Assembly: GCA_021234155.1 (NCBI GenBank)
Contig: JAJEKV010000084.1
Coordinates: forward strand, 436,001-500,000
Direction: 5' to 3'
From: Isoetes taiwanensis
Taxonomy: Eukaryota > Streptophyta > Lycopodiopsida > Isoetales > Isoetaceae
DNA length: 64,000 nt
In this document: positions 20,115-30,731 of the stretch, piece after piece
Layout: every line of letters begins with the position of its first letter
Position numbering within the stretch: the first letter of the stretch is position 1
Notes under the pieces: model-generated
The model's input: the letters and a program-made list of their open reading frames with translations, nothing else
The model's database searches: none
What the model was told of the DNA's origin: nothing
Made by a program: the position numbers and the translations under genes

Positions 20115-23100
20115 TTACTATGAGCACTACTCGATCCTTTGATAACATCATTACACCTTGTTTGAAATAACGTCATTATACCCGCCATTCACAAAATGAT
20201 CTGAGTCAAAATTTGGCATGTCTAAAAATGTAATATCTCATTTTCATTGGTCATTTGGATCAATATAATCACCTACGGCCACGGAGGTGGTGGTAAGAAC
20301 TGGTTAATGTCCGGCCTTTGTCTCTCCCTTCACGCTCCTCCACCCCCCCCTCCACAATTCCATCTCGCGAAAGGTTTGAAAAGTGTGCATCGCCCATCCC
20401 TCCTGCGGCGGTCAAATGTGGCAACTTATGGCGGCATGCGACCTTGCATATTAAATATGGCATATTGTAACTTCGGGAAAAATCCATCCGTCTTGCAAGG
20501 TTGGATGAAGCGGCTTTGCAACATCAATCAAGAACACATCGCATGTGCATCGATGCCCACACCCTAGAGTGTACCAGCCCACACAGCATCGGGTTGTCAC
20601 CACAAAATTGGCAATGTGCGTAATCAACAACCTTTAGCTCTTCCCAGCGACTCTCATACAAATACTTTCGCGAGGGAGATAGGATATCGGCTCAAAGTCA
20701 CCCTAAAAGGGTCGAGTCTAACGATTTGGTCAAATTGCGCAAGTGCTCGTTGTTTTCTCTAGGACCGTTGCCTCCTGTTTAAATGCCGCTAGTTGCCGTT
20801 TAAGCGTCCTCTAATTCAGCGACCATCTTATCATACCCATCGACGCGGTCCTTCAAAGCGAATATTCTCCTCGAGAAAGTGTCGGGTTCCGACTTCTCTC
20901 ATTCTCTAGTTGGGCCCGAATATCCACAAGGTCATTCCGCGGCTCCGGCCCGGCTACCCCCCTCACCTCAAAAAGTTGGATAAGCGTCGGCAACAAGGTA
21001 TGTAATGGTGATGGGCTCACCATGTGGCCCACTCTGCTATCTTCCGATAGCTTGACCCTCTTCGTCTTTTGCCACTACCGCTTCCTTGCCTCCATTTCCT
21101 ACTCCCATAATTTACGGGCACTTCCTTCACAAGCTCGTAGTATACTTCTTTTAGCGCCAAAACTCTTACTAAACTCACCGGTTGTGGGGTAAATGTCCCT
21201 TCACTTGGACATGGCGCTTTCGAGTGCTTTTGCTCGAACCCGCGGCATTCTTGCACTCGTTGAGCCTTATACTTACCCGTCTACTAGGCCACTCACTTTC
21301 AAACTCATTCTTGTCCAAATTTGTGATTACATCGTCGTAGATGCGCTCCACTTGGACAATAGCGGGCCTGCCCTCGCCCGACTACATTATGCACCTGCTG
21401 TGATGGTGCAATTATCCCTCTTTGAAACTTCATCCATCGCCGCGCCCAACCTTCTTAACTTTCTGCCGTCGTGCGAAAACTCATTCGCCCTTGCATGTCT
21501 TTGCTGCTCTCTCCATTTGCCGCGCAGTGACATCTCAAGCTCGTTCTCCAACCCTTCATGCCAAGGAGGCGAGTAGAGGGGGTCCTCAAATTAGAGGGAA
21601 CCGAAAATCCATCTTGATCTGCTGCTCGGCGGCACCCACATTCCGTGTGTCGGGATTCAATTCTTAAATCTGTTAGGTGGGACATAATTTGGACTGCTGA
21701 CTTCTATAGGTGCCTTGGCCGACTTGTATAGGTGTGCTTTGACTTCTTGTCTTTATAATGTTAGATTAGCTGCGACATATAAAAAGCATAGAATAAATAA
21801 CACAAAAACACACGAAAAGGAAAACTAAGCTACACAACACACATAGACAATAATCTTTCATGTAGCATCGGATAAGTGTTTAATGAATTTAGTTGGAATA
21901 TTATGTAATACAAGGATGTTTGAATGTAAGTGAATATGCACGCTAAGCGTGACTAGGACCAACTTGGTCTAATGCATCGTCGCCACCACAGCCAAGTTGA
22001 AGAATCAATCTGATTCCAATTGTGGCCTCGTGCGCGGAATTGGAGAGCAATGAAAAGCTTTCCGCATTGTGTCAAGTATTTGGGCCATATCAAATTTTAG
22101 TGTTTTGTCCCTCATTGGCGACTCAGCGCAATGTTTCAAATAGTCGCACATTCTCCGATGCTTGCCTTGCTGCTCCAAGTTTCCTATTGACTCCATGTAG
22201 GAGTGCTTACTAGCAAAAGTCGGCTAAGTAGTAGACAATGTCTGTTGCCCGTGTAAATCAAAGTCAACCCTTGCGAGCCTTGTCTTGAGCCACTACCAAA
22301 AAAAGATCATCATGCATATATGGATGCACGGCCCTTTCCATCTCAATTCTTTTCTTACCTTAGCCATCCATACCCTTGTAATGCCATCGTTTTACCTCCA
22401 GCGTCTCGTGGATCAACACGGATTCACCCCAATCACAAATGCCAATGTATACGACTGAGGATTAATACATCCCTTCTCCTTTCCATAATCAAAATGGAGC
22501 AATATATTGCGGGATGCAAGTCCATATGCAAATATCTTTCTTGATGGAGCTTTTCGTAGCCAGCTCTGAGAATGACATTGCTAAGTCCCCAACCCTAGAG
22601 GCAACAAATAATTCTTTCTTTTCTGCGCTCCTCAAAGCGACCTCAAGTCCGATCTCAACTCGGGGACAGCTCCCAACTTCTTAAATGCAAGCTCTGCAAA
22701 GGCATTGGACCCATGACTTGTAAAGAAGGTTGCCAGCGAACCTCCATTCCAAAAGGGAAAATTAAGCCTTGTCTTTCTAGGCGGTTGTGCTACCAATGCA
22801 CGGCGTATTATACACCCGTGCCTAACTTGCATTCTGACTCCCTCATGTTCTTGACATAGCTTCCACTAACTTATTGGGTTACGTACTATCTTTGAAAATT
22901 ATTATGTTGAAGTTTTACACAATAAGGTTCATCCTTAATAAAACTAGACCCTAAAATATTGCACTTATACAACTGCACCATATGAACCCGAACCAATTAG
23001 TTTATGCATTTTATTATTTGTGATGAATCTACCATGGCAAACCAAGTAGTCTTGGCATCTGCTCTTCTCTGAGCTTCCCACTCCCTATCTGTCTCACCGG

Positions 23101-24640
23101 GGCGTTTGGCTTTTATGGTTTTGCGCCAACACTTTCTTAACAAGATGGGGGTTGATGGGCCTCTTTCTTCAATTTTACATTGGTCCACGCCGCATTCCAT
23201 GTCTTTGGCTTTTTCTTTCAACTCTAGCCTCAGCGATGACTACTCAAATTTGCAACCACGTGATCATATTGCGGTAGTGCGGCTAATATTACCCACTATC
23301 CATGTATACCTCTCTTGCTCACTCTTTTCGGGGCTCTAGCTCCATCATTCGAAGCTTAAAAGCCCTCTCGGCATCTTTTACCAGCCACTGCATGGTAGTC
23401 TAGCCATCCTTCCTCACTTTGCTAGTAATCAATTCCAAATCACGGTGAGGCATTGCCGGCCGTATTACACAACCAGTTCATGAAATCTGGTCTCAAAGTA
23501 GACCATGCTTGTTGTGGTCTACTTCTTTTCTCTGTGGCGATCTTTGCGAAAGATGACTTCGGGTTGCGACTCTCATGCTTTGTGTTTGAGACGCCAATGC
23601 CTCTACTGGTTGCGGCTCTATCTGAGACACTAATGCCACATTTGGTTGCAAGTTAACTTCCGCTCTCTCTTTACGAAGTCATACTTCTTGTTTTAAGGGA
23701 TTGTCTAGCAGGCTAGCAAAATGCGACTCCGCGATAATACGCAACTGACAACAGCAACACCTACAAGTCAAGCAAAGATAAAACTTTCAATTTAGTGCTT
23801 AGCACATGAGGGTAAATCAACTCACTTTAACCAAAACAAAACACTAATTTTATGCTTCCTACACTAAGACCCTAACATGAGTATGTATGTGCAAGGCCAA
23901 GGATAGGGTAACAAATAAAAGGACCAAAACACGATTTATGATCTATAGCCCAGCTACTTCCAAAATGCAAGGCTAGCAAGTTTTAAATGCATTGCACTTG
24001 TCCTAGGTCACGCTTTTTTCAAAGAGCGAGACCAATCGAATGCTTATCAAAACATCGCGCCGGTTCCTATATTAGTGTCGGACTTTCATCAACAACACCA
24101 TCAGGAACTAGGGTGTGAATTGATAAAACATTCTCCTAACCCTTAATAAAAGTACAACGCACACCTTTCGACACCGCGTGACCAAGGCCAACAACGGCGT
24201 CAGGCGAGGGTTATACTCTTACTAAAGGGAGACCCTAGTTGCCTTAAGCTTCAGCAGTGCCACCCACCCTCGGCATGGCGCAAATAAATGCGGCAATACC
24301 AGGCAAGGGGCATGCCTATGCTCTTGGCAACACGCAACCCTAAAAAAGCCCTCTCAGTTGTTGTTTAAGGGAAGGCAATCAATTTCTTTTCTTTTTTGGT
24401 TTTTTTTTTTACTTTACTCTTAAATTATTATTTGCTTAAATTATTATTATTATTTTTTTTTTTTTTTTAGGCTAAAATAGGCCAAGCTCATTACAGAACA
24501 AGGCACTCACCATCGTTCGCCCCTTACGGGGGGCAGCAGGCGAGGGCCTAGCTATGACCTAACACGGCCTACCTATCAAAAAAACAACAAAAAAAACCTA
24601 AAAACTAAGAAAAACAAAAAAAAAAGGTTTTGGGTGGCAA
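20115..24640. other. Interior of the candidate hAT-like element; no intact gene
   Basis: There are only short frames. On the minus strand, 22632-23470 has protein-like stretches, for instance FAELAFKKLGAVPELRSDLR, REWEAQRRADAKTTWF and MPHRDLELITSKVRKDG, interrupted by stops. They may be remains of a second element-encoded protein, but I recognise no family. A T-rich tract with long T runs lies at about 24399-24470. Confidence 0.4.
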
Positions 24641-24720
24641 ATTGCAAGGTTGGGCGCAGGAAATACCTTGTTTGCGGCGCAAAAACTGAATCCATGCGCC
24701 CATGAATATATAAAAAATTT

Positions 24721-24976
24721 CGCGTCTGCGAAAACTTGATTCACAGCGTCTGCGAAAACTTTTTTCGTCTGAACGCGTGAAAACCAGCGTCTGCTGTGAA
24801 CACCGGTTTTGGCGTCTGTAATAGTTCCAAAGCGTCTGTGAAAAAACTTTCAGCGTCTGTGGCCCGAAGTTCCGTCGTCTGAAAGTCGGACCTATACTTT
24901 TGCGGTAGCAGAATTTGTATTTCGCGTCTGTGAAGTTTTTCGTCGCGGCTTTTCGAAGCTTTCGACGTCTGTGAAA
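24721..24976 (+). repeat. Subterminal motif array, right (GCGTCTGCGAAA family)
   Basis: About eleven copies of GCGTCTGCGAAA or variants (GCGTCTGTGAAA, TCGTCTGAA, ACGTCTGTGAAA) occur in plus orientation. It is the same motif as at 14527-14800, nearly 10 kb away, and I did not see it elsewhere in the window. Confidence 0.85.
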
Positions 24977-25104
24977 TTTTTTTTCCGGCCGGCGAGGTTT
25001 TTATACGTTAAATACGTATTTTATTAAAAAATACGTATTTTTTGACTTTATACGTCAGGAATTTTAATTTTGTACGTATAGAACCTATCCCGGATACCGG
25101 GTAG

Positions 25105-26491
25105 GTGAAACCACCATGGCAAACAAAGACGTTGCTCCACGCCATTAATTTGGCAGAAAATATTGCATCCAGTGGTCTTTTTGCACCATTGATCCGTGCA
25201 ACAAGTTTTAAGCCAAGAAAAAGGACCGTTGATGTGGAAGATTCCATGGAATCTCCCATGATCTAAGAGGGTAGAGAAAACTAGCAGAACTGCAGGGTTG
25301 GGGTGAAGGTTAGGGCGGGGATAGAGAAGTTACTTTGGCTAAGCTTATTTTTAAATGCAACGTGGTACGGAGCAACGATTTAAGTTTTGTTGATTCTTTG
25401 TATTTATCTTTTCATGGACGGTCCTATAGAGGGTTGTATTGGACCTTTATAGCCACCACAATAGTGTACCTTTGTTGACAAATCAGGTGTTGGTAGATAA
25501 TAATTGGTTTCGTGTTGTAGATAGATAGATAGATAGTATAAGATCGGGGATGTGCAATTTTACTTGTAAAATATGTAATTGATGTCCCTTGTTTTCTTTG
25601 ATATGTGCAATCATATCAACCTAGAAAGTGTCGTGCTACTTTGCTTGATCAACTTACTCTGACGGTACTCATCATAAGATGAGGCTCTGCGGTAATATTC
25701 TTATTGTTATTTGGTTAACCGTTTCCAAGAGCACTTGCATACCATAAAGGTTTTCATCACTCAAAAGTTATAACATTGAATGGCGACTGTCATTCTCAAA
25801 GGAGTTGCAGCAAAGAGCACCCTTTAATTCAGGCCTACAAATAAAGATTTGTTACAGTAATATATTTACTTTTACAAGAAACTATGACAACCAGATATTG
25901 AAAATGAGCCAAATGTCTTGTAAATGTTATTAAAATGGGTTGTCTTTAAACTTGCAGCATTGCTCATGCTTCAGGGCATATCCAAACGGCGAAAGTCACA
26001 TCCCCAGCGTACATTATTCAGTTACAAGCATAATAGAAAATCACATATGAATATGATAAAATGAAGTCTCTAGATGTTTATGATTGTCATGCAAAATACT
26101 ACTGTGCTGCCCTCTTATGAAAAAGAAACGACTATGTCGTGTGCTCCTTAACATTACCCAAGAAAGCTCAATAGTTTTTGTCACATTCTGGGATATGTTC
26201 AACTAGGCCAATTTTCAATAAGTAACTGTCAGAAGAGAGAAGTATTTCTGTTGTGCATACATAAATCCAACCTGGCCGCTTTGTAACCATATTCCTCTTT
26301 AATTTGCTCTATGCCTGCAAACAAAATATCAATCCAAGCCAAGCTTGATTTCTTTATTTTTATTGGGTCTTCTTCTCAAGCTTGTGCTGCTTTTTTGCAA
26401 ACCTAGTACAATATGACAAAGAAACTAAAAGTTATGATCTGGAAAGTAAACTTACCCAACAACAGTACGTGGTGTCAGGTGTATTATTTAC
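25105..26491. other. No gene recognised
   Basis: The first 155 bases contain an open minus-strand frame (MGDSMESSTSTVLFLGLKLV and so on) with no recognisable domain. The remainder is AT-rich with no sustained frame; a short GATA run lies near 25520. Confidence 0.45.
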
Positions 26492-26662
26492 CATGTATAG
26501 ATCATGTTTCGGAAAATCTAATAAGGGCTGCAGCAGGAATAGATTTGACAAACTTCTTTCATGTGCCTTCAAAGACCTATGGCCCTTGTCTTCAAATGCA
26601 TCATAATCACCATAAAATGAAGCCAATTGTTGGTTATATAGGGGCAGTATATCTGTAACCAT
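26492..26662 (-). pseudogene. Exon-like segment, unidentified (57 codons)
   Basis: On the minus strand a 171-bp open segment is bordered by TTGTTGCAG on its 5' side and GTAAAT on its 3' side, good acceptor and donor sites, and is a whole number of codons. It encodes VTDILPLYNQQLASFYGDYD and then FEDKGHRSLKAHERSLSNLF. I do not recognise the protein. Its neighbour at 26741-26883 has the same exon-like layout on the same strand, so the two may come from one gene. Confidence 0.5.
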
Positions 26663-26740
26663 CTGCAACAACATAGTTAACACCCAACCCAACTAACCAT
26701 ATCCAATATTATATTAGCAAATTATATTGTGTTTAGTTAC

Positions 26741-26883
26741 CAATAGAGTCTAGAAATACATTCTACAAGACTAGATTTTGCTGTGGATTCAATCTTGTGA
26801 CCATCAGGCTGCACAATTGTAAGAGAACTTTGCATTTGAAGATAACCCAAGTGAAGAAGCAATTCAACATAATGAAGTGTATG
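26741..26883 (-). pseudogene. Exon-like segment, unidentified
   Basis: This minus-strand segment is open throughout, with CTGTTCAG before it and GTAACT after it. It encodes TLHYVELLLHLGYLQMQSSL followed by TIVQPDGHKIESTAKSSLVE. Family not recognised. It could join to 26492-26662 in a spliced transcript. Confidence 0.45.
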
Positions 26884-27526
26884 CTGAACAGGTGGGAAGA
26901 TGTATTAGGGACGGACATATGATTTTATGGATTCGTCTAAGTCATGCTGGAAAGTCTTGTTTCCTCAAAAGAATATGCATCACAAAAAGTAAGATGAGAA
27001 TAGTCAATAATAGAAAATGATATACAAGAGGGAGCAGAGAAGGCGAGACAAGTCTTCACCCAATGAACTAAAATTGCTATTGAATGAGAAGACCTACAAA
27101 ATTAGTGACCACTCTGCTCTTTAGAACTGGATCTTATATACAGTGAGCCATGCCAGATTATTAGTATCCTTCACCTCCAGCCTTCCAAATAAGCAAGGAC
27201 CCAAAATGCACTGTAATTCTCTAAGCCTAGGAAAGGAATAGACCTTATAAATCCATCACTCATCAGACATCTATATTCAACAAATCTTACATGAGTATAC
27301 TACATACTTTAGAACCACCATACAAGCTGGTGCACCCTCTTCCTGGACAGATACTGCTAAATGTACTTTATTCTTTGCCAAAACAATATGAGACATGCCC
27401 ATAAGGTAGGCACACACCCAAACAAATAGACATATTGCTTTACTATATCCCACATATGTCTTTGTTCTTTTATCTTGTCTTCATATGTACAGGTTATTTT
27501 CTAGTGAAAGGCTACAAAGAACTTAC

Positions 27527-27701
27527 CCGCAATAAAAATGGAGTGTAATTCAAGTCTAAGTCTTCACACGCTTTTCTGTCTTCATCAGATAGGTCATTAT
27601 TTGGTACAAATTGTCTGTTTACAGAAATAACAAAACATATTGATCAGAAAAGCCACGAACAATGATGATGCACTCTCCAGGAAGTAGTATCTGTAGCCAT
27701 C
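27527..27701 (-). pseudogene. Orphan exon of an NRAMP1/6-type metal transporter, one-base frameshift
   Basis: On the minus strand this segment encodes a transmembrane helix and following loop of a plant NRAMP (divalent metal, proton-coupled) transporter. DGYRYYFLESASSLFVAFLI is the membrane segment and LSDEDRKACEDLDLNYTPFL the loop, a pattern well known from the plant NRAMP1/6 group. Acceptor ACAG lies before it and donor GTAAGT directly after FLLR. A run of four A on the plus strand (27632-27635), where three would keep frame, shifts the frame between the two parts. Neither the preceding nor the following NRAMP exon is visible within several hundred bases, so it is an isolated or decayed exon rather than a working gene, unless introns are very long. 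Confidence 0.75.
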
Positions 27702-27869
27702 CTGTTCCACATAGGACAAAAAAAGGTTTGATCAATAATTGCATAGCAACAGGAAGAACCTTGATAACAAATCGTGAACTTGCAGCCATGTTGAATTTGC
27801 AAGTTTTTACCGTACTTAAAAATAAAAAGAGCTAACACTACAAGCTTAGAGTTAGACCATCAAGCCTAC

Positions 27870-28073
27870 ATGATGAGCAAATTTTTTAACAAGCGGAGCA
27901 TAAAGATCATAGCTATCCAAATTGGCACGATAAATAATTGCAAAATATTTCACAACATCCGTTAACCATCGCATTATATGAAGGCAATAGAGGTCAACAA
28001 CAACATGGAGGCTAGCTTCGGCCATACATCTTACAAGGACAATAATATCATTGATGCAAAAGTGTCCAAACAT
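27870..28073 (-). pseudogene. Exon-like segment, unidentified
   Basis: The minus-strand frame encodes MAEASLHVVVDLYCLHIMRW and LTDVVKYFAIIYRANLDSYD, and closes with a candidate donor GTAGGC after KKFAHH. A candidate acceptor is TTGTAAG near 28030. I do not recognise the protein. It lies 170 bp upstream of the NRAMP exon on the same strand but does not resemble NRAMP. Confidence 0.45.
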
Positions 28074-29018
28074 GCATGGTTTAGTCGAAATACATACCTT
28101 TATTCCTTGGTTAGACTGTGATATGTTCCTTGTTGTGGTTTAAATCCGCACAATATAATCATTGCACCTAGCAAAGAGATGGCCAATGCAGCTTGAACCA
28201 CTTCCATTTAATCTAGGAATAAACAGGCCCTTCATAACTTCCATAGGATTTGGCTTAGGATATCCTAGCTCAACACGGAAGGAGGTGGCTATGATGAACA
28301 CAAGACCTCCTATGATAAATAAAGTCTAGCTTTTGAACTTGCAGATCTATTGGTCATCGCGACCTATTAGAAACCTCAGAATCGGTGACCTTGATTGAAG
28401 CCACTCCATAATCGAAAAGATCCCGATTCGGTCCGAATGAGCGACCTTAGCCACAATGACCTAAGCGAGAAGAAAGGAAGAAATGGAAATAAAAACTTGA
28501 AGGATTGGGTTTCAAATCTCGATCAAGAGCGATAAGCAAAAACATGAAAAATCTAGGTCAAGGATGGCTATGGCGAGGCTATAGGTCGGATTGGAGCAGA
28601 ATGAACTCATTGGAGCGGATTGGGTTGGTGGAGCAGAATGAACTCAGTGGAGCGGATTATGGTTACATTCCTTCTTCAGTGGAGCGGATTGGGTTTCATG
28701 GCAGCAACTTCCACAAAGGAACAGGGCATCCCAACACCGGGTCGTGAAAACGAGCACTTGCCCTAAACGGCAGGAAGAAAAGAAAGAAAAAAAGTTGGCT
28801 ATGGCCACCACGAAAGCTTGGTAGATCTCCGGCAGGCAAATACTTGCTTTTCTAATTTCCCTGACCCTACGATCAGAAAATAAAGAATCGGACGGCTAAA
28901 AAAGAAAACAGCTGATGTGGCAAGACACGTGGCATAGCTCAAAACGCAGGAAAGTGGGCAGGGGGGGTTAGGCAACCCTGCTAATGAGAACCATAAAGAA
29001 AAAAAATGATACGAATGT
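28074..29018. other. Intergenic; short GGAGCGGATT tandem near 28590-28690
   Basis: TGGAGCAGAATGAACTCA is repeated at about 28591 and 28638, with further GGAGCGGATT copies. No other structure is recognised. This stretch precedes the germin-like gene and would hold its distal promoter. Confidence 0.5.
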
Positions 29019-29019
29019 C

Positions 29020-29038
29020 TATAAATAAATTATAAATA
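29020..29038 (+). promoter_or_regulatory. Probable TATA boxes of the germin-like gene
   Basis: TATAAATA occurs at 29020-29027 and again at 29031-29038, 120-130 bases before the start codon. A further TATATAATAT at 29108-29117 is much closer. Which one is used decides whether the upstream reading frame at 29062 is in the mRNA. Confidence 0.55.
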
Positions 29039-29061
29039 CCGTGGCGTGTTTGAGCGCGAAA

Positions 29062-29175
29062 ATGATCGGTGATTTTTTTAGAAACAAGGAGAGCGGTGGA
29101 CAGTGCTTATATAATATCTACAGACAAGTGGTGGAGGGCGAATCCAAGGCAGAGCTATGGCAAGGGCGGCATTAG
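29062..29175 (+). other. Possible upstream ORF overlapping the germin-like start
   Basis: An ATG at 29062 opens a 37-codon frame that ends at TAG 29173-29175, overlapping the main ATG at 29157 in another frame. If transcription begins at the distal TATA boxes it would precede the main start and could lower translation. This is inference from position only. Confidence 0.35.
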
Positions 29176-29825
29176 CAGCATATGCAGCAATGACGATTGT
29201 TGCAATGGTGGCGGCAATCGTCAGAGCATCAGATCCAGACCCAATACAGGATGTGTGCGTAGCGGATCTGAGCCACAAGATGGTGACAGTGAACGGATTT
29301 CCGTGCAAAAATTCGAGCCTGGTAACGGACCAGGATTTCGTGTTTTCAGGGCTAAGGGTAGGGGCGCCCAACACAGGGACCGCATACAGGGCCGCGTCTG
29401 TGTATGGAACGGTGCGCCAGTATCCGGGGCTCAACACGCAAGGGATTTCGATTGTAAGGCACGATTACGAGCCCGGAGGCATTATCCCAGCCCACAGCCA
29501 TCCCCGGGCCTCCGAGGTCCTCTACGTTTTGGAAGGTACCCTCTATGCCGGTTTTGTTACCGGCGCTGCCAAGCTCTTTGCAAAAAATATTACTGCAGGT
29601 GATGCCATTGTCACCCCCCGTGGCCTCATGCATTTCCAGCTTAACGTTGGCCCTGGCCCTGCCTCTGCCATCGCTTTCCATAATAGCCAGTTTCCCGGTC
29701 AGCAGATTATCGGTGAATCCCTTTTCCAGCCTGATATTGTTGACGATATTTTTACCGTTTCCTTCTTTCTTACCAAAGCTGAAGTCGACCATTTGCAGTC
29801 CGTCTTTCTCAATCTTCCTCTCTAA
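29157..29825 (+). CDS. Germin-like protein (secreted cupin), intact
   Basis: This single-exon gene encodes 222 residues, the usual germin-like length. Residues 1-24 are a signal peptide with an alanine-rich hydrophobic core; the mature protein starts near SDPDPIQDVC, so it is destined for the apoplast. Cys34 and Cys50 form the conserved disulfide pair. The cupin boxes are complete: GGIIPAHSHPRASEVLYVLE gives metal ligands His113, His115 and Glu120, and PRGLMHFQLNVG gives His159. N-glycosylation sequons lie at NSS (52) and NIT (144). Germin-like proteins are Mn-binding extracellular cupins, some with superoxide dismutase or oxalate oxidase activity; which applies here cannot be told from sequence alone. 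TATA boxes lie 120-130 bp upstream. It is the only convincingly intact host gene in the window. Confidence 0.95.
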   Translation: MARAALAAYAAMTIVAMVAAIVRASDPDPIQDVCVADLSHKMVTVNGFPCKNSSLVTDQDFVFSGLRVGAPNTGTAYRAASVYGTVRQYPGLNTQGISIVRHDYEPGGIIPAHSHPRASEVLYVLEGTLYAGFVTGAAKLFAKNITAGDAIVTPRGLMHFQLNVGPGPASAIAFHNSQFPGQQIIGESLFQPDIVDDIFTVSFFLTKAEVDHLQSVFLNLPL

Positions 29826-30478
29826 GTTATTAAGTTTTTGGAAATTTTGCCTTTGTTTGTTGAGTTTCTCGCTCAACTATTCAATTGTGTTTTCTCATTA
29901 ATTTACCTTATTTCAATGTGAAGAACAAATTCATTGACAATGATCTGTGTGATGCGTACCAACCCAACTAATCTGTGTCATATTTTTGCTTGATTTTAAC
30001 TTCTAAAATCTAATGTTAACGGGCTTTATCTGCTGGTTCGCAATGTGATCACAATCCCCCAAATAATTATCAAAAGCATGTCTCTTGTAGATAAATGTTT
30101 CTAACTTCACTTCATTCTTAAACAAAGCTTCAAACTTCACATAAACAGCAAAAGCATGTCTCTTATAGATAAATATTTCTAACTTCCCTTTACTTCTTAA
30201 AAAAAGCTTCGAACTTCAAATAGATACCTCCATTCTTGGTTCAGGTTTGCAGCAGATCAGGATTAGATCCAGATATTGGGTCTGCAAGAAATTCATGCCA
30301 ACCTTGGCCTTTCAAATAGTATCATTCAGAGGTGTTGTCATCTATGTCTGCTCAACATGGCAGTCCAGCCCTTCCATCGATTATTATCCAAGTTTCCAAG
30401 TTTTATAATAGATAGTCGTTCCAATATTTCAACATAAAGACATAACAAATATGTTTGAACGAATATGCATGATGCATT
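29826..30478. other. 3' flank of the germin-like gene; no gene recognised
   Basis: The sequence is AT-rich. A duplicated phrase, AGCATGTCTCTTRTAGATAAAT followed by TTCTAACTTC, occurs at about 30072 and 30150. No canonical AATAAA stands just after the stop; a variant signal must be used. Confidence 0.5.
30474..30478. other. Target-site duplication GCATT, left
   Basis: The GCATT copy directly before the left LTR matches 35087-35091. Confidence 0.88.
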
Positions 30479-30699
30479 TGTAACGAGCCAGGAAGAGACA
30501 AAACAGTCAAGGACGTAATAGCAGCTAAGATGGCATTGATCAGAAGAACTGAATACATTGAGAGGATCGATGGATCCTTAAATAACAGAAAGAAGAGCTA
30601 ATCTTAGAAAACAGTAAATTTAGCATAAATGGGTGCCCCCAATTTTGGCACCGAGTAGGTGCACCTCTTTTAGATGACAGCACATCATATTGACTAACA
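30479..30699 (-). repeat. 3' LTR (221 bp) of the copia element
   Basis: On the plus strand it begins TGTAACGAGCCAGGAAGAGA and ends CATATTGACTAACA. It differs from the other LTR at five sites. Confidence 0.96.
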
Positions 30700-30714
30700 C
30701 TCCTGCTTGCTGGA
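30700..30714 (-). other. Polypurine tract of the copia element
   Basis: On the minus strand CCAGCAAGCAGGAG stands directly before the 3' LTR. It is purine-rich but less pure than many copia tracts. Confidence 0.65.
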
Positions 30715-30731
30715 ATCCAAAGAGGTGAGAC

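Larger units (their letters stand above)
14388..25104 (+). mobile_element. Candidate 10.7-kb hAT-like DNA transposon
   Basis: Three things point to one large element: a decayed hAT-type transposase near the left end, arrays of the same GCGTCTGCGAAA-like motif about 130 bp inside both proposed ends, and an imperfect inverted pair at the borders. The left border reads CGGTATC, then GGGATAGGTTCAATAC; the right border on the opposite strand reads CGGTATCCGGGATAGGTTC and then TATAC. Subterminal motif arrays are typical of hAT elements, where they bind transposase. I could not find an 8-bp target duplication, and the motifs in both arrays lie in the same orientation, which is not required but weakens the case. 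Borders are therefore tentative. Confidence 0.5.

Noticed and set aside
29078-29437. Open frames antisense to and overlapping the germin-like gene
   Set aside because: They are shadows of the real gene. The plus-strand frame has complete cupin motifs and a signal peptide.
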